The translations under genes and the position numbers were made by a program. The notes below the pieces were generated by a model. That model saw only the letters and a list, made by a program, of their open reading frames with translations, was not told the DNA's origin and ran no database searches. A DNA stretch of 44,786 nucleotides from Hymenopellis radicata (Eukaryota > Basidiomycota > Agaricomycetes > Agaricales > Physalacriaceae): the NCBI GenBank assembly GCA_015501595.1, contig JADNRX010000423.1:1-44786 (forward strand). The letters run 5' to 3'. Positions 31,894 through 43,350 of this stretch are shown piece after piece (positions within the stretch are counted from its first letter, which is position 1; every line of letters starts with the position of its first letter).

Positions 31894-32335
31894 CGTCCGA
31901 GTCCGAAGTATGAAGGAGCGCCAACCGCCACTTTCATCTCATATGGGTGAGTTCTTTCGTGCAAGTTCGTATCCCCATCTGACACATAGATGAGAGCAGA
32001 AGAGCGTCTGAAAGTCGCGCCACACATCACTGGCATCCCATTTCTTAAAGCTCCAAGTCAAGCCGCGACGCCATTCAACATGGCACACAACACTACGAAG
32101 TCTCTCTAGGAGTGGTTCGGACAAGCTGAGAGCAAATGCGAAGCTTCAAATTAGCAGGAGTCCGTTGGGGCCCACATTATCGATGCTTACTCAAGGACAT
32201 CGAGCTGCGGTGGGCGAGCGGGAGTCCAGATTTGGTGTACAAGGGGCCTTGGTCCGTGTCAGGAGTCGTTAAAGATGGTATTCCTATGTAACACTTCCGC
32301 CAAGTATTGTGGCGTTAGTCAAAGAAGTCAAACAT
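31894..32335. other. intergenic, no supported gene
   Basis: Between the AKR gene and the tRNA-like gene. Only short overlapping ORFs without domains. Confidence 0.4.
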
Positions 32336-32338
32336 GCC

Positions 32339-32343
32339 AAAAA
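32339..32343 (-). terminator. Pol III terminator of the tRNA gene
   Basis: Five T on the minus strand, about 20 bp beyond the 3' end of the tRNA-like gene. Confidence 0.5.
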
Positions 32344-32363
32344 GTTTCACACCGTCACCAACT

Positions 32364-32450
32364 TCCCTCTAGCCGATTTGAACGACTGACCTTGCCATTG
32401 GAAGGTGAAACTTCTTGATATGGCGGGCTCTACCACTGAGCTAAGAGGGA
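32364..32450 (-). tRNA. intron-containing tRNA gene, anticodon uncertain
   Basis: 87 nt on the minus strand. The acceptor stem TCCCTCT/AGAGGGA is perfect. The D arm GCTC-AGTGGTA-GAGC forms box A (TAGCTCAGTGG). The T arm AGTCG-TTCAAAT-CGGCT forms box B. The middle is 14-16 nt longer than usual, so an intron is likely. With stem GCCAT/ATGGC and the intron after position 37, the anticodon would read CAA (Leu), but the long variable arm of tRNA-Leu is absent. A loop CTTCCAA (UCC, Gly) is also present but would need an intron at an unusual place. A T5 terminator follows. Confidence 0.6.
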
Positions 32451-32953
32451 TCTGAGTCATTGCATAAATATATCCTTCAATGTCTATCGGTTTCATTCAA
32501 CAGAACGCCGCTTGAAGCTGGGTTGAATGGAAGGCACCCTTGCACCACCAGGATCACTATAACCGAGCTCGCCTTGTGTATCACGCATATATACTAGCTG
32601 GGTATACTCAATCTGACCAGCGCATTGTGGACGAGTCAGTTGGAGGCAGGTTGACGTTGGAAGCAAAGTCAGCCAATCGTTGCCAATCGCCTTGTACCAT
32701 TTTCACGCCTCTAGACCGTTCTACCTCGCCTACCTCAGCGTGTCATCTACGTGTAATGTGGTCATTTGAATGCTGAACGAAGTATCATTTCAATACACGC
32801 GTAGATTTCACTCCGCAGCTATGCAAGAAATCATGCATCTACGGAAGTCCCCTTCCACTTCTCACTGCCTTTGCTACCTCGCTCTGAGACTCATTGTGCA
32901 AGTACCTTCCATATATCTCCGTGTAGTGCTCCTTCGCCTGGACATCAATCAGT
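32451..32953. other. intergenic, no supported gene
   Basis: Upstream of the tRNA and downstream of the GST gene. Short ORFs only. Confidence 0.4.
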
Positions 32954-33758
32954 TCAAGACAACATCACTTCGACAGATCCTCTTACACTCGTAGTCTTCG
33001 CGATGCTCTCCCTCTTCTCCACAATCCCTGCGTACTCTGCCCATTCTTTACTCACCTCCGCTCGTTTATACCCGCGGAACTCGCCGATGACGTGGTCACG
33101 GACGATCCAGGGTGCGATCGCCGCATCCACCATGGTGAACTCGTCTCCGAAGAAGTACGGGCCTTTGACTTTGCCAGCGAACGCACGCAGCGCCGTATAC
33201 AGTTCGTCCCGCGCGGCGTCTTGTCTTTCGGGCTCCTGGAACTGGACAAGCCGGAAGAAGGACGGGACACATGATTTGGCGACGTGGTCGATCCAGATGC
33301 GCGCGTAGGCCCGTTCCGCGGGGTTGCGTGGGAGCATTTTGGGATTGGAGGACGGGAAGGCGTCTTCGAGGAATTCGCAGAGGATGAGGGATTCGTAGAG
33401 TGCGCGGCCTTGGTATTCGATGGCGGGGACAAGGCCCTTGGGGTTGATATCTATTCGGGTGAGTAGGAGTGTACGTCCTTTAAATATGAAGTACTCACCG
33501 AGGAAATGCTGTTCCTTCTTGTAAGGATTAACCTCCTTGTACTGGTATGGAATTCCCTTTTCTTCGAGGCTGATCCAAGTGCGTTGCACAAACGGACAGA
33601 ACTGGCCGAAGGAACATCAGATTTTCGGTGGATTTTAGAATGATAACACGCACCCAGCCCGACCAGAAGACCAATTCCTGTGGCTGCTGATGTTCCGCGA
33701 CCGTCTGGGCTGCGCGCTCCGTGGCGCATGGATGGATGTGCTCATCGGGCATCGACAT
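32954..33758 (-). CDS. omega-type glutathione S-transferase
   Basis: Exons 33758-33654, 33601-33499 and 33450-32954 join in frame through introns of 52 and 48 bp, giving 234 residues. The N-terminal thioredoxin fold has LVFWSGWFCPFVQRTWISLE, where the Cys at about residue 37 is the expected catalytic residue of omega-type GSTs. It continues to LDINPKGLVPAIEYQGRAL (cis-Pro glutathione-binding loop) and YESLILCEFLED (the glutathione-binding ES pair). The C-terminal helical domain (ARIWIDHVAKSCVPSFFRLV, then GPYFFGDEFTMVDAAIAPW) is complete. These enzymes perform deglutathionylation or reduction, often in detoxification. The gene appears intact. Confidence 0.88.
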
Positions 33759-34005
33759 ATTGGAATGAATAACGTTTAGAAGTGCCTCGGAGCCCGTCCA
33801 GATTATATAGTTGAGAGAATGGCGTCATTTGTTACCCGTCAACTAATCTATCGAGCTTCATCAGCGAGGTACGAGTCTGCCAAGGGGAGACGATATTGAG
33901 CTTACTCAGACGTCGAACTTCAACGGGAGCTATAAATGCACTTGTACACTTGTATTGATGCTATGCTACCCGAAGTCCATTATTTAATACCAAACCCGCT
34001 GCTGT

Positions 34006-35705
34006 CTATTCAGATTCTGAATACCAATCTCGATAGTATGGGATATTGTCGCGCCAGGAATCAGGAGTCCTGCGCGCTGTAGCCAACCGTTTAGCCTCCC
34101 TGATCTGCTCTAGTTCTTCCTCCGACGGTGTCACAGCCTGAAGGGTCTCGGTTTACTCACGATGTCCTTCAAATTATCGAGCGACTTACCTCATAAACAA
34201 CATCAAATTGAACGTCATGCAGCAGCGGGCTGTTAAGCGCCTGCATAGTCTTCGCTTTCAACGTCCTCGCCAGCTCTTCTAGTTCCTCCGCATCCATACC
34301 TCCTTCCGTGGCCTCGGCCCCACCCTTTACTTTAACGGTCAACCCAAAACGTTCGAGTCGCGTCCAAAGCTGCGCGCGTTCCGATACAGGAATAACAAAG
34401 AAGTTATCGAAAGATGGCGTGCGGTCCATATCGACGAAATAGGCCATGCGGAGCGTGTTGAGCGGTCGAAGGCGGAAGAACTCGATACGAGATATAAGGT
34501 AGTGGAGGACGCGAACCGCATAGCAAGGATCCCATTGGTTGTAGCGGTCTTCGTCGGAGAACGATATCGATAGCTCTTGGAGCGTGGGGATAGTCGCCAA
34601 GGAAGCAGCAATGTCGTCTGGGATATCCGGGTCCTCGTACGGTCGGGTAAGTGTGAGGGAAAACGAATGGAGTTTGATCTCGGCGCGCTGAAGAAGTCTC
34701 TCGATGATATTGAGATGTTGCTTGTTGATAAGCCCAAGCGTTACCGCGAGGTGCTTAAGGTTAGGCATGCTGGCCGTGGCGAGGAGCATGAATGATTCGG
34801 AGTTCACGCTTACTCGCGTAAGGTTGGGGTGATGGAAGGAATGTGTGCTAGGCCACGGGAGGGACGCAGCAGAAGTGAACGTCTCGGCGCTATGTGGAGA
34901 GCGCGAGAGAAAGTTGGCTTGTGCGCCCAAGCTGACTCTCTTGCATATGAGCTCCTTGGCGAAGGGTGCTAGGTGGAGATCGAAATTGCCGCCGACGATG
35001 GTGAGTTTTTTGGAGACGCGGTGCGATTGGGGCGAAGAAGGCGAAATCGTGCCGCTCGACGTCGTGGAGATGGGAGATGACCATGGTTTCGAGGCAGGTG
35101 AAGGAGACTGGGGGATGGTCCTTGCTGACTCTCGCCCATTCAAGGGCGTTAAGGCATTGTGTGAAGGACGCGTGTTTCCAGCGCCCGACGTGTTGTGAGA
35201 GGAGCTCGAAGCCCGTGAAATCGGGTGAGTCGTCTCCTTTCATGCGCGCGCCGATGTTTGCGATGACAAAAGAGATCGGCAGCCTGCGGGAACGCGTTAG
35301 GACGAGAGGAAGACGCGTCCGGACCACGCTGCTCGCTCCGTCAACGAGGAACGTGGATGCCCAGAGTGATGGTGTGGATATGGCGATGTTGTGCCATGAT
35401 CTGCATACGAAGAGGGGACACCACGGGAAGTCGCTAGATGCAATATCCCACTGGGTGTCAGTGGTGAGTTGGAAAATGATCGTTAGGATCTCGGTTGGGA
35501 GGCGATGGATGGGGGATCGATGGAGGATGAGGGTATGTTTTACGCGGTCCCGTTCTGGTATGATCTGCTCGAGGATGTCATTGAGCTTGGAAAGACGTTG
35601 CTCGAGGGCATCAACGGTGGGTGGATGGTCGACGTCGGAAATAGCGGGGAAATTTAAGAGCTGGGAGAGGTGCACTGGTGTTAAGGCGGTGGGATTCGTG
35701 GACAT
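34006..35705 (-). CDS. F-box/LRR-like protein, with a one-base frame break
   Basis: The ATG at 35705 opens a frame with a coiled-coil-like start (LEQRLSKLNDILEQIIPERD) and an F-box (SPIHRLPTEILTIIFQLTTD...PLFVCRSWHNIAISTPSLW). Such proteins choose substrates for SCF ubiquitin ligases. The frame leaves coding sense after APRL, at the A-run (minus) in plus 35006-35011; the next frame continues as KKLTIVGGNFDLHLAPF and on through leucine-rich sequence to VQFDVVYE. A 52-bp intron (34189-34138, GTAAGT to TTCAG) leads to a last exon ending RDWYSESE at 34006. One A fewer in the run would restore a protein of about 545 residues. It is either a base-calling error or a recent frameshift. Confidence 0.75.
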
Positions 35706-36229
35706 GGTGGTGGATAGTAAAGTTGATTGTGTTTCTCACGCGCGTGTGTGTACGGACATGCCGGCAGTACCTTGATGTTGTCGCTACCGGAGTCCGCAAA
35801 GCGGAATAGTTTATCTACGTGAAACGAGCCGGGTTTCGAAGGCACGGTTTGAGTAGAAACACGTTCTGTCAGTCAAGGCTGATGTCCTACTCAGAATGAG
35901 ATCAGCGGCACATATCTCCGTTTATGGCGTTTTGAATCACCATTCCAAAGACCAGGCACTATGGATGAGATGATGAAAATCCACGGGAGGCCTAGCAAGT
36001 TGAAGTGAGCACACTGAATTTAAAGGAACACAAAAAACAGCATATACCGATTGTACTCTACACAGTTGCCACTGCATAAACCGGTTGGCGAGACAGCTGT
36101 GCTGTACGATCCGGTAGCACGACTCCTGTATTGGAAACTTGGCCTGGGAGTGCAAATTCGTCAACGCACATAGCTGCGCCTCCCGGATGAGGATATTGCG
36201 CTGCCGGGATATTTTTAGCAGAAACTCTC
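35706..36229. other. intergenic, no supported gene
   Basis: Promoter side of the F-box gene, then sequence leading into the tandem array. No supported ORF. Confidence 0.35.
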
Positions 36230-37770
36230 GGACATTACGCGTTGAATGCTCACCACTTGAATGAAGTGAACCGGAACCGAGTGTATTGGTTGCAAGTCCA
36301 TGAGGCTGGAGTCGGGCGACGTCGTCCCGTTGCATCCGCTCAGGAATGTGACGGTGGGTGTAGATTGGCTGGGTATGCTCAGATGTTGGACTGTAAAGGA
36401 TAGCATGAGCCAACAAGAAGCTGCGGAGGCATCTCAGTAGACGGACATACTGTTGTTTAGGTTTAGATGTTTTGATTCCGTCTGTATTGTTGGCAGCTGG
36501 CGATCGCGTTATTGATGTACGGCCGTGGACAAATGCGCAAAGCAAGGTGTTCAATTCTAGAGGGATGGACTTTGCACGACAAAGTCGCCAATCGCGACGT
36601 TGTGGAGACTCGAGAGGCTGGTGCGAGCTCCACGAGCGCTACGTAGCCCAAGGTAGCGCATAAAGTGACGCATAGAGAGCCTGTCCTAGGACTGGCGGAT
36701 GAGAAGACTCAATACTTCACGGAGGGTACTTACTGGCGGAACCGGGTGTTTGGCTACGAGTCCATGAGCTGTTTTGGCGCCGGAGTCGGGCGACGTCGTC
36801 CGGTTGCATCCGCTCCTATGCGGCAGAAGTGTGGCGGTGGAAGTGGAGTGGCATTGTCTAGTATAGTGTGCTCAGATGTTGGACTGTCAAGGATACCATG
36901 AAGAAGCTGCGCAGACATCTCAGTGCCGGACATACCGTCGTTTAGGTTTAGATGTTTTGATTCTGTCTGTATTGTTGGCATCTGGCGATCGCGTTATTGA
37001 TGTGCGGCGGTGGACAAGTGCGCAACTTACTTTAATTCAAAGAGGGATGAGCTTTCTAGTACTTTAATTCAAAGAAGGATGAGCTTTCTACAGCAAAGTC
37101 GACCAGGCTGGTTAAAGCTCCACCGACGCTATGTATCACAAGGTAGTGCATAAAATGACGCATAGAGAGCCTGTTCTAACTGGCGGATGAGAAGGAGTGA
37201 GGTTGGAGGAAGATGATCACCTGCTTCATGGAGGGTATTGGCGGAACCGAGTGTATTGGGTGCAAGTCCATGAGCTGCTTTGGCGCTGGAGTCGGGCGAC
37301 TTTGTCCCGTTGAATCCGCGTCCTATCCAGCAGAAGTGTGGCGGTGGAAGTGGAGTGGCATTGTCTAGTGTAGTGCGCTCAGAGGTAGATCGGTCAAGCA
37401 GGAAGAAGCTGCGCAGACATCTCAGTAGACGGACATACCGTCGTTTAGGTTTAAACATTTTGATTCCGTGTTTATTGTTAACAGCTGTCGATCGCGTTAT
37501 TGATGTAAAAAAAATACGGCCGCGAACAAATGCGCAAAGCAAGGTCGTTACTTACAGGGATGAGCTTTCCCTAGCAAAGTCGTCCAGGCTGGTTCAAGCT
37601 CCACCGACGCTATGTATCACAAGGTAGTGCATAAAATGACGCAGCGAGAGACCTGTCCCAGGACTGGCGGACGATGAGACGATATGCTGGAGGCTAAAAC
37701 GTCGCGATGGCATTGAAGAGACCGGACGGAATGATCACCTGCTTCGTGGAGGGTACTGGCAGATCCGGCG
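36230..37770 (+). repeat. tandem array, three units of about 0.49 kb plus a partial fourth
   Basis: Landmarks recur in order: GGCGGAACCGRGTGT (36272, 36737, 37242), GAGTCGGGCGAC (36308, 36784, 37291), GAAGCTGCGSAG (36417, 36904, 37404), TGGCGATCGCGTTATTGATG-type words (36497, 36983, 37487) and GGTAGYGCATAAARTGACGC (36652, 37142, 37625). Spacing is about 465-505 bp. A partial fourth copy starts near 37725. ORFs on both strands are repeated with the unit and differ by shifts, so they are probably not genes. Confidence 0.8.
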
Positions 37771-38088
37771 TGCTCCAGTCAGACGCGTTGCCATTTCCGG
37801 CGAAGAGGGCTACGGAAGCATTAGGATCGCGCTGTTCCATTCCACGCCAGTCTCAGCTGCAGGGTGGAGACGTGCCAGTTTCAGCGGGACGGTGAAAATG
37901 TGACTGTGTGAAGAGAAGAAGGGTGGAGAGATTCGCGCCGGAATCCAAATGTGGCAATGCATTACGCGCAGAGAAGCGCGTCTTATTCCCACGGACACCC
38001 TCCATTTAACGACCACCATCTTTGCTTTCTCCCCATCCTGCTCGTCGTGCTAGCCGCCTATTACGAATTGAGCTCGTTGTGCAGCACG
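37771..38088 (+). promoter_or_regulatory. 5' region of the kinase gene
   Basis: An in-frame ORF begins at 37951 upstream of the chosen ATG (38089), but its sequence does not resemble the low-complexity N-terminus that follows, so I treat this stretch as leader and promoter. Confidence 0.35.
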
Positions 38089-41000
38089 ATGGACAGGCCT
38101 CACAATCCTTATGCTTCCGACACCAGTAGGGTGTCGTCACCGCTCAACCCGTCTGCTCCTCCTCGCTCACAGTCGATGTATGCGATGAAAGGATCGCCCG
38201 CCATTCCCAATTCCCCGTCGTCTTTCCACATGGCAACCGTGGTCGACAGCGAGTCGTCTTTCATGCAACGTACACGCTCCCGCTCTGCACAGCTCGTCGA
38301 CGAGTCAATCTGGAAGAAGGCATTGGGATCGCCCACGACGACGACGACGGCGAGCGAGCATTGGTGGAGCAGCGAGTCTCGTATGCGCCCCTGGCGGGAT
38401 CATACGACGAAGAGGCATACGATCCCCGCTGAACAGCAGGAAGGATGGAACAATGTCAAAAAGGTATGTCTCTTTTATTCACGCGTAACGCAAAACTAAA
38501 ACGCCTTTTAGCGCGTCGCACAGGCCGCTTCTTCTATCCTAGGCACAACTCTAGAGGTGGGCCACGAAGCCCTTCTCCTCAGTACGGACCTACTCGAATT
38601 TGCTCCCATCCCTGGTCTCCAGAATGTCGCCAGAACGCTATTACAGATCTGGGATTCCCTCCAACTAGTCGATGTATGCGTTGTTTTTTTAGCCTACCAT
38701 GTCTAGATGCTTACATTACTCGATAGATGAATCGCTCGGCTTGTCTTCGTTTAACAGAACGCTGTGCCGATATCCTTCTAGCTGTGCGCCTAGAAGTCAA
38801 GGACGCAGGGGACCAAGTTGGCGAAGAACTTAGGCTGCCCATGACCACGCTTAGCCAGTATGTAACCAGCTTTGCTCTCCGTGACGGCGCCTCATGTTCT
38901 TTTCAGCGCGTTCGACTCTGTCCGCGACTTTCTAATCAAGGAGGCCGACAGGCCATTCTTGAAGCGATACCTTCGACGAGAAGAGAATCGTAGGGAGATC
39001 GCGGGCTGTGACAATCTTCTTCACCAAGCCCTCGGAATGTTTAGTGTGGGTCATTTTTCATTTTTTCTTCTTCTACTGTTTTAATTTCAACTCTAGGTGT
39101 CGGTTCAAATCCGGATCCTTAAGCAAGTTGAACAAGCTGAAAACCGGAATCGTCAGGACACCCAGGCCATTCTGGATGCGATCAACCGCTCCAGCATCTC
39201 GACCCAATTGGACAATAATGCGCTGGGATTATCGGGTATGCGCCCAGGTGATCGCTCGGGATCAGTTACTCCCCGTATCCAGCAAGGCCTTCCTCCGTCC
39301 AGCTCACACACATCGCTTCAATCTCCGTCCCCACCCGACTACTATGCATCGCTCCCTCAGACGGCGTCTAAGCTACGTCATACACCAGACTTGGCTCTAC
39401 CACGGTCTTCGTCGTCCAGTATCACCATTCCTGGCCGACCCGACGACGTTCTTCCTACTCTCAACGACATCCGTACCAGGCAGAATGAATTAGACGCTGT
39501 TCTGGATATGGCCGATCTTCGCACCGTGTTGCGTACCGCCCTCAGCGCAGGCAGCGATATGGAGATGTTGGAGACCTTGGGCATCTCTCGGGACGATATG
39601 CCTGAAGCGATCAAAACCCTTCAGCGCGCCCTAGAGAGACTCGTGGAGAAGCAGGGAACTATTGCTACCGCTGCTCTACCCGCCACACAGCCTGTTGCGC
39701 AAGAGGAGGCTATTCCTCGCACACGTGTCGAGAATGATGGCCGTCACAAGCTCGTCAAGATAGCCAGGCGTCTCAGCGTCACCAGCCCATTGTCAGGAGC
39801 ACGGATAACACGGTCCAAGACAATCAGCACAACATCAAGCTCAACCAGCGGCGATAGCAACCAGATGAGCTCGGATTCGTCGCCCTCAGAAGCCGACACT
39901 TTGGATCGAGAGTTCATTGAAACGGGAATCGACGCTCTACGAAGGTTGAGTCGCGGTGCTGAGCTCAACTTGCCCAGTTGGACAATCACGCGGTAAGTAT
40001 TTTGCCAGCCTAATTTGTCCATCCGGGAATTCATTGCCGTACAGCTTCGAAGTCGACCGTGAGGCAAAGATTGGGATAGGGTTCTTCTCCGACGTTTACA
40101 AGGGTACTTGGAGAGACCGCACAGTCGCCATCAAGGTACTCGCAGAGACGACGCCCCGAAACCTCTTTATCCGTGAGGTCGGAATTTGGAAAACGCTCAG
40201 CCACCCGAACGTGTTGGAATTATACGGTGCTAGTAGCGCGAGCGGCGACCCTCCTTGGTTCTTCGTGAGCCCCTACGAACAAAACGGGACTCTGACGGAG
40301 TATCTGAGGCAGGTTGAGGGTGGCCGGATCCGAACGTCGAGCCTCCCAGAGTTCCGGTATTCGATGGGTAACATTTCGGCGCTTGCGCGGACGAAGGAAG
40401 AGAGTCTTGCGGTACCTGTCTCCCAAGGCAGGGTACGGAGTGGGAGCGGAAAGCGTCGAGGTAGTGGAATACGATACCAAAGGCCTTGATCTCCTCAAGT
40501 TCCTATACGAGATTGCCAAAGGCATGCAATACCTCCACAGCAAGGGCGTTCTACATGGTGATCTCAAGGTATTGCTGTTTTTTCCGGTTTCTTCGTATTC
40601 TCAACCAACTCCGTAGGCTTCGAATGTGCTTGTTGATGACGAGTTCCGTTGCGTCATTACGGACTTTGGCCAAAGCGAGATGAAGTCTGAAGCGTTCAGG
40701 CTCAGTGGAACGCCCCCGCCTCGTACGTTTCTGATGGCTCCAGCGCACAACGAGTGTTTACGTTCTTCCAGATGGTGCCTTACGCTGGCAAGCCCCGAGA
40801 TCATGATGGGGCTAGGCGGCCTCACCGCCGCGGTAGATGTATACGCTTTCGCGATGACATGTGTGGAGATTCTCTCTATGGGAAGGATCCCCTGGTTGTA
40901 TTCCAGCGACGACACAGTCAGGCATTTTGTTCTCAGTGGGTCTTAGCATGTACTTTTGGGATCGAGTTAACATCTCTCGCATTAGAGGAAAATTCGCGTC

Positions 41001-41512
41001 CGCTCATCCCGATAACACCCTACACCAAACCTGGGCAGCCGCCGGTTCTTCAGGAACTCTTGCGCCACTGCTGGCACCACGAATCAAAGCTTCGCCCGGA
41101 TTTCGCCACTATCGTCAAAGATGTCAAGAGGATGCGGCTAAATGAGGGTGTTCCGGAAGAGGTCATTTCACCGAAGATACCAGAGTGGACGCTCCCATCA
41201 GCCGAGGACTTTGACGACAGAGTCCCGTCAAGTCCGGATCTGCGTCCTACTAGTTTCTCGTCTGGTACTCCGCGTATGTTACGCGTATACTTTCTTCTTA
41301 TTCCAATCGTTAATCTTTCCACTCAGCCCATCACTTCAACCTTGACACAATGTCGCAATCCGTGTCATTCCATGGGGGAGCGGTTGTTTCTCCGCCTCTG
41401 CCACCTGCGCTCACGACGGGGGCATCCACGGTACGGATGAGCATAAGCGGAGTCGAACGTTGTATCCACCGACTGCGCCTGTCACTCGCGCGCCGTCGAA
41501 GCTGCCTCTGAG
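38089..41512 (+). CDS. TKL-type protein kinase with MLKL-like N-terminal helical region
   Basis: Exons 38089-38463, 38512-38673, 38727-38857, 38907-39045, 39097-39992, 40045-40367, 40432-40568, 40617-40722, 40772-40935, 40986-41273 and 41327 onward are joined by introns of 48-64 bp. A Ser/Pro-rich start is followed by a helical region (FAPIPGLQNVARTLLQIWDS, MNRSACLRLTERCADILLAV, ADRPFLKRYLRREENRREIA, DNLLHQALGMFS) that resembles the N-terminal four-helix bundle of MLKL-like proteins. A Ser-rich linker leads to the kinase domain: GIGFFSDVYKG, VAIK, HGDLKASNVLV, DFG and ALRWQAP. The frame breaks at 40793-40796 (one C too few for ALRWQAPEIM) and continues downstream as SPEIMMG...VDVYAFAMTCVEIL. 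The end is unclear because further breaks follow at about 41435 and 41510. Confidence 0.8.
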
Positions 41513-41562
41513 GCGCCTAGTACTCAGTCGGAAGAGGACAGTCTTCTGAACATGAATCGAGG

Positions 41563-42577
41563 ATGACTTACGAGTCGCCGCCGGCCATAAATGCCACGAT
41601 TTCGGACACAAGGGATGAACGCAGGTATCGGCTACTCTTAAGCCACAAGTTCCATCCGTCTTGTAAGCGCATATTCTTTGCGAGGAGTCCTTGGCTCACC
41701 CTCCCGCAGTGACGTTACCATTATGGAGCCCGTCGCTGATACATCTCGGCGCTGTCGGTTACCTGCACAAGCCAGAAGGAACCTTCGTTACATTGTTCAA
41801 TGCCATCAATCCTTCCAAGTCCCCGGAGAATCAGCATCCTAATACCCTTCCTTCTGTTCATGGATATGGTTCAGTCTCGGCTCAGAGCTCTCGTTATGAT
41901 CAACGAAATGCGGCGCAGAGAGGCTTCGATGCCATCACCGGTATCTTCAGGCGACCGGATGGACCATCGTACGTTTTACATTTACCTTTGGTTGATATGA
42001 ACTGAATTATTCGCCCTCCAGGACTCGATATACCCACCATCTTCGTGCTGGACACAAGACGGCATTCATGTACACGGAGTCGACGTCGTATAAGTATCTC
42101 GAGAACCTAGAGGCTCCTAAGAAATGGTTCAAGGCGACGATTGACGAGATCTTGGCCATTTACGGGCCGCACCATCCTATTCAGAGAGAGGATGTCTTTC
42201 TTGGTGAGTTATTCTCATCTTCGTAGCGCCGTGTTCTTACTATTGTCAGTCATTGGGACTTTGAGCGCGTCTGACTATGCTTGTTCGTTAGCCACAATCA
42301 TCCGGATGGTCACGTACGTTGTTTTATCTTCGCTTCATGGCATAGCGTCTGATGTTCCCTCAGGCGCGCTTTCAACGTCCTGCCTGCCAAGAATAACATG
42401 CCATGGGGTGTCATCAAGACGGATACCGAGATCGTTGGCGGACCGTCCTACCATGAGCCAATTCCCGGCGGCTCTATCTCCAATAGCAAAGTCTCGAGGA
42501 ACGGCAGTAAGGATGTCACCTTGCTCCTCGCACGACTCCGCTTCAAGCCCGACGGCACCGATCCTACCTCGCTTTGA
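41563..42577 (+). pseudogene. downstream domain gene, or kinase C-terminus, with frame breaks
   Basis: The ATG at 41563 starts MTYESPPAINATISDTRDER. Exons 41563-41662, 41710-41968, 42022-42188 and following join through GT-AG introns of about 47-53 bp: LTLPLWSPSLIHLGAVGYLH, KPEGTFVTLFNAINPSK, AGHKTAFMYTESTSYKYLEN, EDVFLVIGTLSASDYA, then NVLPAKNNMPWGVIKTDTEI and LLLARLRFKPDGTDPTSL to 42577. I associate this layout with a domain common in Agaricomycete proteins, including kinase C-termini. Just upstream, SEAPSTQSEEDSLLNMNRG would run into MTYESPP if the GG at 41561-41562 were GGG, so it may be one protein with the kinase. Near 42281, FVSHNHPDGH sits in a shifted frame between two in-frame parts. 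Function unknown. Confidence 0.6.
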
Positions 42578-43055
42578 TTCTTTTCTTTCTTTTTTCGACT
42601 TTACGACACATACTGCATCGCACATGGAATTCATACTACATACATATTACGGACACGGTGGACACGACATTCAAGTTACGATTACCTACATACAGCATCT
42701 CTATCTCGCGCATAGCTATTTAACATTCATTATATGCATCAATCAGTTGTATTTGTAGTTTGTTGTAGGGCTCTCTCTATATATAATATATATCAGCGTA
42801 TGGATATGGCCTTCAAATGCAGGAAGCAAGTGGTGTGGTATGCATAAGAACTACTAGATGAGGGTAGCAGCACTAGGTAGTGCGGGTCAGCTCAGGCCAT
42901 TCAAAACTTCATCGTCCATTGTCGGCCCGCTCTCCTTTCCAAGAGTGAGGTGGCCGATCTTCCGAATGGTCTCCAAAGTAAGCCCGCAAGGGGGATGATA
43001 ACGCTTGAGCGTCCGAATGAGGAGGAATGAGGTCTTTGATGTGAAGTCGAACATT
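42578..43055. other. intergenic, 3' flank
   Basis: Contains a simple TATATATA stretch near 42778-42795 and no supported gene. Confidence 0.4.
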
Positions 43056-43350
43056 GGGCCCAACGATCGTGACATGCTTGCTTGGTACACGCACCGTTCT
43101 CGGAAGTCGCACAGCGATACCCTCATTTGGTGGTGAGGTACTTAACCCGGGGAGGTAGACGTTCGTCTTGCGGATAAGAACGTCTGAATGTGGAGGCTGG
43201 AGTTGAAAATGAAATGATCTTTCCCCCAACTTCCATCTGGGTAACCAACGACGCGCTCAGCAGCCCCAGCCTGGCGCGCGCCTCTGAAGATCTTTGCACG
43301 TGTGTCTAGTAGTCTGGCGAATGATGCAAATCAGGGAGTACCGTAGGCGG
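43056..43350 (-). repeat. repeat arm 2 of the long inverted pair (partner at 29.77-30.06 kb)
   Basis: Reverse complement of the repeat at 29770-30060, including GACGAACGTCTACCTC, GTGTACCAAGCAAGCATGTC, CTGGGGCTGCTGAGCGCG and CCAGACTACTAGACACACGT. A minus-strand ORF (43229-42909) crosses it and shares peptide sequence with the plus ORF at 29886. Confidence 0.75.

Noticed and set aside
36230..37770. CRISPR-like or gene array
   Set aside because: Units are about 490 bp and directly repeated, without spacers; a tandem duplication explains them.
40368..40431. Apparent frameshift in the kinase domain near 40430
   Set aside because: A GTAACA to GGCAG intron of 64 bp joins the frames properly, so no error is needed here.
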